DNA of 5,238 nucleotides from JBGOUJ01 sp041477005 (GTDB lineage Bacteria > Acidobacteriota > Terriglobia > Bryobacterales > JACQDG01), in assembly GCA_041477005.1 (NCBI GenBank), contig JBGOUJ010000556.1, positions 1-5,238 of the forward strand. The letters run 5' to 3'. Shown here in pieces: positions 1 to 3,964 of the stretch. Under the pieces are notes generated by a model. The model made no database searches, had not been told where the DNA came from, and saw only the letters and a list, made by a program, of their open reading frames with translations. The stretch's first letter is position 1. Every line of letters starts with the position of its first letter. A program made the translations under genes and the position numbers.

Positions 1-74
1 GCATGGGCCACGAAGAATCTTCGAGACCTGGGCGTCAATGTCACATGCTGTCCGCGCTTCAAGGAAGCGGTTCT
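1..74. other. Left-edge remnant, gene identity unresolved
   Basis: Two readings are possible. On the plus strand, frame 1 is open from the first base to a stop at 181-183. Its first 25 or so residues look protein-like (AWATKNLRDLGVNVTCCPRF...), but it then runs antisense to the XRE C-terminus. On the minus strand, a TTG at 62-60 could start a next operon gene reading LKRGQHVTLTPRSRRFF and leaving the window. XRE regulators are often followed by an ImmA/IrrE-type peptidase whose N-terminus begins with something like MKRGF, so the LKRG is suggestive but far too short to prove anything. Neither reading has a clear ribosome binding site. The sequence to the left of the window would decide. Confidence 0.2.
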
Positions 75-287
75 TTACCGTTCGCACAAGAACTTGACGA
101 TCTCCTCCAAATCGGAGTGCTCCTCTTTAGAGAGCTTTTCAACTGGCGCTGAGCGCGCAGCGAACTTCAAAGCAGCATTCTGAAACTGCGTATCCTTCAC
201 CTGGAGCAACCCGGCCAGGGCCATGAGCTTCTGTTCGGGAACCTTGAGGAAAGCTGCAATCTTGTGCACAGTGCGGATTGCCGGCTT
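75..287 (-). pseudogene. C-terminal half of an XRE-family HTH regulator, cut off by an upstream TAG
   Basis: This frame continues directly from the 288-734 gene after its TAG stop. It reads KPAIRT and then VHKIAAFLKVPEQKLMALAGL, which is what the last two helices of an XRE/HTH_3 domain look like (TLxKIAxxLxVPxxxLxxLAGL). It ends in an acidic helical tail (KLSKEEHSDLEEIVKFLCER) and a TAA at 77-75. A GTG at 269-267 could in principle restart translation and give a 64-residue peptide, but no good Shine-Dalgarno lies ahead of it. That peptide would also lack the recognition helix, so it would not bind DNA by itself. Best read as the lost end of the upstream gene, unless the TAG is read through. 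Confidence 0.6.
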
Positions 288-734
288 CTAAGGCTCCTCC
301 GTCTCGATCTTCAGCAACTCCACCAGATCGACATCCACCCTTTCAGCGAACTGTTCGAGCGAGAGCCTTCGCTCCCGCCGGGCAAGCTGCACAAAGCGCA
401 CAAAGGCATGCTTGATCGGGATGACGTTGCTCGCTCCCTGGCCGGTTTGTTCGAGCGCTTGAACAAGCCCTCCCACGGAGACGTAGCACCCATTCTCCTG
501 CTCTGCCTTCTTCTTCAGCCACTCCTCGTCGGTCGTGCTCCAATCCCAATGGAAATGCCGGGGAATGCTCTCCCGAGATGCACCGCTCTTAACCATGCGC
601 TTGGCTACCTCGACAACGAGCGGACGCCACTCTCTTTGCGCCTCCAGAAAATGTTCAATGGTAACCTCATCGAACAGTTCCGCATCGACCAGTTCCTTCG
701 TTGCGCAATCGACGATCTGAATTGGGGCTCTCAA
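288..734 (-). CDS. XRE-type HTH regulator, truncated by in-frame stop; N-terminus possibly from another gene
   Basis: The product is 148 aa as annotated, or 219 aa if the TAG at 290-288 is ignored. The TTG start at 734-732 overlaps the TGA of the RHH gene (TTGA), which implies translational coupling; a purine-rich stretch (GGAG) lies about 11 bases upstream. Residues ~112-148 (FVQLARRERRLSLEQFAERVDVDLVELLKIE) form the first three helices of an XRE/HTH_3 domain, and the rest of the domain lies beyond the stop. Residues 1-65 (IQIVDCATKELVDAELF... to HFHWDW) do not look like an XRE protein. They recall the N-terminus of some GNAT-like acetyltransferases found beside RHH genes, an impression from memory rather than a search. 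From about residue 69 (DEEWLKKKAEQENG) the sequence looks like a normal XRE N-terminus without its own Met. The intact ancestor was probably an autoregulator or antitoxin-like DNA-binding protein; the present form is likely non-functional. Confidence 0.6.
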   Translation of the reverse strand: MRAPIQIVDCATKELVDAELFDEVTIEHFLEAQREWRPLVVEVAKRMVKSGASRESIPRHFHWDWSTTDEEWLKKKAEQENGCYVSVGGLVQALEQTGQGASNVIPIKHAFVRFVQLARRERRLSLEQFAERVDVDLVELLKIETEEP

Positions 735-940
735 AGCACCATCAACTCCGCCTTCTCCTTCTTCTGGTCCTCAAAGAACAGCTTCCCACCCTCCGCAAGA
801 CGAACGTCTATGAGCTGATAGAGCCTCAGCGCCTGCCGAAGGATCGCCGTCTTGCTCAGATCCTTCTGCGTGGAGAGTTCCTCCAGCACACGCATCTCCT
901 GATCTGTGAGGTTCAGGGTCATTGTTCTCTTCGAGTTCAT
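731..940 (-). CDS. Ribbon-helix-helix (CopG/Arc-like) DNA-binding protein
   Basis: A 69-residue protein beginning MNSKRTMTLNLTDQEM. The strand-forming TMTLNLT is followed by helix A (DQEMRVLEELSTQKD) and helix B (SKTAILRQALRLYQLIDV), the standard RHH fold. Such proteins dimerise, insert the paired beta strand into the DNA major groove and usually repress their own operon, often as the antitoxin of a toxin-antitoxin pair. The acidic/basic tail (LFFEDQKKEKAELMVL) is typical of a small RHH family often met next to regulators or small toxins. The ATG at 940-938 has only a weak AGG about 9 bases upstream; a second Met at residue 7 is possible but would clip the strand region. It is the first gene of the leftward operon and overlaps the XRE gene by 4 bases. 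It appears intact. Confidence 0.8.
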   Translation of the reverse strand: MNSKRTMTLNLTDQEMRVLEELSTQKDLSKTAILRQALRLYQLIDVRLAEGGKLFFEDQKKEKAELMVL

Positions 941-980
941 AGAGTCTACCTGGTTCCATTCTACATGCCCCGGCCCAAAA

Positions 981-1042
981 ATACAACAGAAAACATGTAC
1001 AAAACAACTATTTTATAGCTATTTTGGGGCTACTTGTTGTAT
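981..1042. repeat. Inverted repeat ATACAACA / TGTTGTAT
   Basis: ATACAACA at 981-988 is exactly complementary to TGTTGTAT at 1035-1042. The 46 bases between are AT-rich and contain the candidate RHH-operon promoter elements. Two half-sites on either side of a promoter are a common layout for an autorepressor. At 8 bp the match could also arise by chance in AT-rich DNA. Confidence 0.35.
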
Positions 1043-1048
1043 ACTTGT
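1031..1048. repeat. Direct repeat TACTTGT with 11-bp phasing
   Basis: TACTTGT occurs at 1031-1037 and again at 1042-1048, start to start 11 bases, so both copies face the same side of the helix. RHH repressors commonly bind tandem short sites at about one helical turn, so this is a reasonable operator candidate for the RHH protein encoded just to the left. The assignment is inference from spacing and position. Confidence 0.4.
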
Positions 1049-1060
1049 GCCTGGAGCCAT

Positions 1061-1067
1061 AAGGAGG
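1061..1067 (+). promoter_or_regulatory. Orphan Shine-Dalgarno-like AAGGAGG
   Basis: A near-perfect ribosome binding sequence, but no convincing gene follows. The nearest starts are GTG at 1081 (13 bases on, a 28-codon frame ending in TGA) and ATG at 1085 (17 bases on, a 128-codon frame of doubtful coding quality that ends by overlapping the kinase start as GTGA). It may be the relic of a lost gene start or pure coincidence. Confidence 0.25.
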
Positions 1068-1114
1068 GCTCGTCCATTAAGTGAATGAAAAACGAGGCTG
1101 CGGAGCGCCAGCGG

Positions 1115-1166
1115 CAGGGCCGCCGGGACCTTGGCGCAAATTTGCGCCAAGGTCAGGCCGGCCCTG
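1115..1166. repeat. Large hairpin built on a perfect 28-bp palindrome
   Basis: Positions 1127-1154 are a perfect palindrome: GACCTTGGCGCAAA followed by its exact reverse complement, centred between 1140 and 1141. Beyond a short asymmetric gap the symmetry resumes, with CAGGGCC (1115-1121) against GGCCCTG (1160-1166). In RNA this would fold into a very stable stem with an AAAUUU tip; in DNA it could form a cruciform or bind a dimeric protein. No T-run follows on either strand, so it is not a standard intrinsic terminator. Confidence 0.75.
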
Positions 1167-1176
1167 AAGACCAGGC

Positions 1177-1192
1177 GCAAGCGGAAGCTTGC
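1177..1192 (+). repeat. Small hairpin with GGAA tetraloop
   Basis: GCAAGC, then GGAA, then GCTTGC: a six-base-pair stem closed by a GNRA-type tetraloop on the plus strand, the most stable small loop class in RNA. It lies only 10 bases after the large palindrome hairpin, which supports a folded transcript in this leader. The tetraloop would be TTCC on the other strand, so any RNA role favours plus-strand transcription. Confidence 0.45.
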
Positions 1193-1233
1193 ACGTCCGG
1201 CAACTCCGGCGAAGGCATCCCGACACGTTCCAC

Positions 1234-1263
1234 GTCGCGGCAACCTCGTCCCGCGACTGCCGC
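1234..1263. repeat. Two competing stems
   Basis: GTCGCGG (1234-1240) pairs with CCGCGAC (1251-1257) around a 10-base loop. Overlapping it, GCGGCA (1237-1242) pairs with TGCCGC (1258-1263). Both stems use 1237-1240, so they exclude each other, as in switching leaders. In GC-rich DNA such short stems are frequent, so the alternation may mean nothing. Confidence 0.35.
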
Positions 1264-1273
1264 AAGGAACTTC

Positions 1274-1289
1274 CAGGCAAATTTGCCTG
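1274..1289. repeat. Perfect 16-bp palindrome CAGGCAAATTTGCCTG
   Basis: The symmetry centre lies between 1281 and 1282. With a one-base bulge the arms extend further (TTC at 1271-1273 against GAA at 1289-1291). It shares the GCAAATTTGC core with the 28-bp palindrome 141 bases upstream, suggesting both are copies of one element or sites for the same protein. Confidence 0.65.
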
Positions 1290-1414
1290 AATGTCCCGGC
1301 TGCCGCCCTGCCATTCGCCGCTCCCTACAAATGCTGCCTCCGCGCCGCACTCCACCCGCGGAACGAATGAATAGCCGGCCTCGGACGCTCCGTTCTCCAG
1401 GAGCCAGTAAATCA

Positions 1415-1428
1415 GCGCCGTACGGCGC
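1415..1428. repeat. Perfect 14-bp palindrome GCGCCGTACGGCGC
   Basis: The centre is between 1421 and 1422 and the element ends 39 bases before the kinase GTG. The position is suitable for an operator or a leader hairpin of the kinase gene. Its sequence is unrelated to the AAATTT-cored palindromes. Confidence 0.5.
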
Positions 1429-1440
1429 GTGCGGGGTGCG

Positions 1441-1496
1441 CGATAATGTGATGCACGCGAGACCACTGTGATCGGCCAAACCCTCGGCCATTATCG
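1441..1496 (+). promoter_or_regulatory. Kinase start region: possible -10 box and flanking inverted repeat
   Basis: GATAAT at 1442-1447 resembles a -10 box, but no -35 is visible 16-18 bases upstream, and a start from here would leave a leader of only about 14 bases. CGATAATG (1441-1448) is exactly complementary to CATTATCG (1489-1496). The kinase GTG (1468) would lie in the 40-base loop between them. Only a weak GAG precedes the GTG as ribosome binding site. Both signals are weak on their own. Confidence 0.3.
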
Positions 1497-3801
1497 TATC
1501 GAGGAGAAGCTCGGTGAAGGCGGCATGGGCGTAGTCTACCGCGCCCGCGACACCCACCTCGATCGGCCCGTTGCCATCAAGGTCCTGCCTGCGGAGACGG
1601 TAGCGAATCCCGAACGGAAGCGCCGCTTCGTGCAGGAAGCCAAGTCCGCCTCGGCCCTGAACCATCCCAACATCATTCATATTTACGACATCGATGCCGA
1701 CCAGGGCGTCGACTATATCGCGATGGAGTATGTCGCGGGTGAGACGCTCGACCGGCTGATCGGCCCCGAGGGAATCCCGGTCGACGCCGCGCTCCAGCAC
1801 GCCATCCAGATCGCCGACGCGCTCGCCAAGGCGCACGCCGCCGGCATCGTCCACCGGGATCTGAAGCCGGCCAACATCATGGTCACCGGCGATGGCCACG
1901 TGAAGGTACTGGACTTCGGCCTGGCCAAGCTGTTCGAGCGCGAGCAGGCAGCCGATTCTGCCTCCACCCGGACGAGCCCGATGACCGAGGAGGGCGCCAT
2001 CATCGGTACCGCCGCGTACATGTCGCCGGAGCAGGCCCAGGGGCTCAAAGTGGATGCCCGGTCGGACATCTTTGCGTTTGGCGCCGTCCTCTACGAGATG
2101 CTCACCGGCCGCCGTGCTTTCCAGGGGCAGACCAAGCTCGCCATCCTCACGGCGGTTCTGCACCAAGAGCCCAGGCCACTAGAGGGCGCCCCTGCTGAAC
2201 TGGAAAACATGCTGGCCTGCTGCCTGCGGAAGGACCCGGCTCGGCGCATCGGGCACATGGACGAGGTGAAGCGAGCGCTGGAGGACCTGAAGGAGAAACC
2301 CGCTTCCAGCCGCGTCGTTGCGCCGGCTCCACGGCGGCCACGCGCTCGCTGGGCCGCTGTGGCGGCAGCCGCCGCGCTCGTGGTCGCTGCCACTGCGTGG
2401 TGGTTCGTCTCGCACCGCAGCCAGCCTATCGACTCACTTGCCGTTCTGCCCTTCGTCAACGCCGGTGGCGATCCCAACACCGAGTACCTGAGCGAGGGCA
2501 TCAGCGAGAGCCTTATCACGGGCCTTTCCCGTGTGCCCCACCTGAAGGTCAAGTCGCGGGACACGGTGTTCCGCTACAAGGGGCAGGACAAGGACGCCCA
2601 GCAGGTGGGCCGCGACCTGAGCGTGCGCGCGGTGCTGAAAGGGCGCCTGGTGCAGCGCGGTGGCTCCCTCTCGATCAGCGCGGAGCTCGTGGACACGAGC
2701 GATGGCAATCTGCTCTGGCGCGACCAATACAACCGCCGGGCGGCCGATATTCTAGCCACGGAACAGGAGATCTCGCGGGAAATCACCAGGCAGTTGCGGT
2801 TGCGGCTCACCGGGGAGGAGCAGCACCGTGTGGCTGCTTCGCCCACCGGCAGCCCAGAGGCCTACCGGCTCTACATCCAAGGTCGCTACTGGTGGAACCG
2901 CCGGACCGAAGAGAGCCTGAGAAAGAGCGCGGAGTTCTTTCAGCAGGCGATCGAGAAGGACCCCGGGTACGCGCCGGCCTGGGCCGGCCTCGCCGATGCC
3001 TTCCTGCTGCTAGGAGAGCGCGGGATGCCGCCCGCGGAGGCTTTCCCTAAGGCGAGAGCAGCGGCCGATCGGGCGATCGAGCTGGATGGCACGCTGGCCG
3101 AGCCCCACGCCTCGCTGGCGCACCTGAAAGAGATCTACGAGTGGGACTGGCCAGGCGCCCAACGGGAGTTTCAGCGGGCGATCGATCTCAACCCGGAGTA
3201 CGGAACGGCCCACCACTGGTACGCCTTTTATTTGGCGGAAATGGGCCGGTTCCCGGAGGCCCTGGCGGAGATACGGCGGGCTCGCGAGCTGGAGCCTCTT
3301 TCGCCCATTATCAATTCGGCCCCCATCATCTTGAATTACTACGCCCGGCAGTACGACCGGGCAGCCCAAGAAGCGGGCAGAATCTTGGAAATGGACCCTT
3401 CGTTCTTCATGGCGCATGTGGCACTGGGACAGACGTATACGCTCCAGCGGAAGCCGCAAGAAGCGCAAGCCGAACTCGAGCTGGCCCTCCAGTTAGATCA
3501 CCGCAGCGCATTCACGCTGGCTTATGCCGGGGCTACCGCCGCATTCTCGGGCCGGCGGGAAGAAGCGCGGAAGCTCCTCCAGGAGCTGCTCGATCTTTCC
3601 CGGAGGAGACGCGTCGAGCCCCACTTTCTGGCCGTCATTTACGCCAACCTGGGGGAGAAGGATCGGGCCTTTGAGTTCTTCGACCGAGCCCTGCAGGAGA
3701 GATACATGCGGACCCATTTTCTGCTCGATCCCCTGCTGGACGGCATCCGCTCCGACCCGCGCTTCCAAAGCATGCTCCAGCGCATGGGGCTGCCGCCGTG
3801 A
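1468..3801 (+). CDS. Transmembrane Ser/Thr protein kinase with TolB/FlgO-like and TPR domains
   Basis: A 777-residue bacterial Hanks-type (PknB-like) kinase that transfers phosphate from ATP to Ser/Thr of target proteins. All key motifs are present: glycine loop GEGGMG (16-21), VAIK lysine K38, helix-C Glu E57, HRDLKPANI with catalytic D131 and N136, DFG (149-151), a Ser/Thr-rich activation loop (164-173) before GTAAYMSPEQ (180-189), and DIFAFG (200-205). The kinase domain ends near 272. A basic, Pro-rich linker leads to one membrane helix (about 295-314). After it comes a TolB/FlgO-like domain (about 323-452, SLAVLPFVN...YLSEGISESLI), then TPR-type helical repeats from about 462 to the end (for example DPGYAPAWAGLADAF, LNPEYGTAHHWYAFYLAEMGRFPEAL), closing with DPRFQSMLQRMGLPP. 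The topology implies a cytoplasmic kinase and a periplasmic sensor or scaffold. The GTG start is fixed by an in-frame TAA at 1444-1446 and by the family-typical IGQTLGHYRIEEKLG opening. Targets and signal cannot be read from the sequence. Confidence 0.95.
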   Translation: MIGQTLGHYRIEEKLGEGGMGVVYRARDTHLDRPVAIKVLPAETVANPERKRRFVQEAKSASALNHPNIIHIYDIDADQGVDYIAMEYVAGETLDRLIGPEGIPVDAALQHAIQIADALAKAHAAGIVHRDLKPANIMVTGDGHVKVLDFGLAKLFEREQAADSASTRTSPMTEEGAIIGTAAYMSPEQAQGLKVDARSDIFAFGAVLYEMLTGRRAFQGQTKLAILTAVLHQEPRPLEGAPAELENMLACCLRKDPARRIGHMDEVKRALEDLKEKPASSRVVAPAPRRPRARWAAVAAAAALVVAATAWWFVSHRSQPIDSLAVLPFVNAGGDPNTEYLSEGISESLITGLSRVPHLKVKSRDTVFRYKGQDKDAQQVGRDLSVRAVLKGRLVQRGGSLSISAELVDTSDGNLLWRDQYNRRAADILATEQEISREITRQLRLRLTGEEQHRVAASPTGSPEAYRLYIQGRYWWNRRTEESLRKSAEFFQQAIEKDPGYAPAWAGLADAFLLLGERGMPPAEAFPKARAAADRAIELDGTLAEPHASLAHLKEIYEWDWPGAQREFQRAIDLNPEYGTAHHWYAFYLAEMGRFPEALAEIRRARELEPLSPIINSAPIILNYYARQYDRAAQEAGRILEMDPSFFMAHVALGQTYTLQRKPQEAQAELELALQLDHRSAFTLAYAGATAAFSGRREEARKLLQELLDLSRRRRVEPHFLAVIYANLGEKDRAFEFFDRALQERYMRTHFLLDPLLDGIRSDPRFQSMLQRMGLPP

Positions 3802-3808
3802 TCGGCTG

Positions 3809-3845
3809 CCGGCATTCCAGCACGAACGTGTCGTGTTGCCGCCGG
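3809..3845 (+). terminator. Stem-loop after the kinase, possible weak terminator
   Basis: CAGCACGA (3818-3825) pairs with TCGTGTTG (3831-3838, one G-U) around a five-base loop. After a small internal loop, CCGGC (3809-3813) pairs with GCCGG (3841-3845). It begins eight bases past the kinase TGA, as terminators do, but no T-run follows. It is more likely a 3' stabilising hairpin or an attenuating structure than a strong intrinsic terminator. Confidence 0.3.
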
Positions 3846-3964
3846 TCCTCGGGTTAGTGTCCCTACCTCGACGGGATGGATCGTTTGCGATCAACGCCGT
3901 AGGGCAGACCGAAGGCGCGGAACGAACACCCTCTGATTTCTCTTCCCTGTGGGATAGTGGGACG
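3846..3964 (+). other. Spacer before the membrane protein gene
   Basis: No gene is recognised here. The membrane protein frame stays open upstream through this stretch and has an alternative GTG at 3857, which would add 36 residues without a sensible signal sequence. GGGA shortly before the ATG at 3965 is a modest ribosome binding site. I see no strong promoter, so transcription may continue from the kinase gene. Confidence 0.35.

Larger units (their letters stand above)
941..1060 (-). promoter_or_regulatory. AT-rich promoter/operator region of the RHH operon
   Basis: This is the most AT-rich part of the window (centre about 977-1048) and lies directly ahead of the RHH start. On the minus strand a possible -35 TTGTTT (1007-1002) is followed after 18 bases by TATTTT (983-978), giving a short leader of about 30 bases. 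An alternative -10, TATAAA, lies at 1017-1012. Several short symmetric elements crowd the region: ACATGT (993-998), ATAGCTAT (1015-1022) and GTATAC (1039-1044). Such clustering fits an operator bound by the RHH protein. On the plus strand TATACT (1040-1045) resembles a -10 box but has no recognisable -35 at the right distance. All promoter calls were made by eye. Confidence 0.4.
1068..1467. other. Gene-poor stretch rich in palindromes, upstream of the kinase
   Basis: No frame here looks like a real protein: the longest translations are Arg/Pro/Ala/Ser-rich and match no fold I recognise. What it does contain is a series of strong symmetric elements centred near 1140, 1184, 1245, 1281 and 1421, each listed separately. 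Two share the core GCAAATTTGC (1136-1145) or its near relative GGCAAATTTGCC. The stretch could be a dispersed intergenic repeat element, a structured leader of the kinase transcript, or both. Confidence 0.5.

Noticed and set aside
264..818. A 184-codon plus-strand frame
   Set aside because: It is antisense to the RHH and XRE genes, whose protein families are clear on the minus strand.
1040..1045. TATACT as a -10 box for a plus-strand transcript
   Set aside because: There is no matching -35 at 16-18 bases and no convincing gene directly downstream; it also falls within the repeat-rich putative RHH operator.
1127..1154. The 28-bp palindrome as an intrinsic terminator
   Set aside because: No T-run follows on either strand, and the RHH operon transcribes away from it.
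1077..1466. A minus-strand frame containing TALIYWLLENGAS, which resembles an ankyrin repeat phrase
   Set aside because: Only one short stretch looks ankyrin-like; the rest is low-complexity and palindromic, with no repeat periodicity.
1085..1471. A 128-codon plus-strand frame whose TGA overlaps the kinase GTG as GTGA, with AAGGAGG 17 bases ahead of its ATG
   Set aside because: The translation is Arg/Pro/Ala/Ser-rich with no recognisable fold, runs through several perfect palindromes, and the Shine-Dalgarno spacing is too long. The overlap with the kinase start is probably chance.
1153..2166. A 337-codon minus-strand frame
   Set aside because: It is a mirror of the GC-rich kinase coding sequence, which has unmistakable catalytic motifs on the plus strand.
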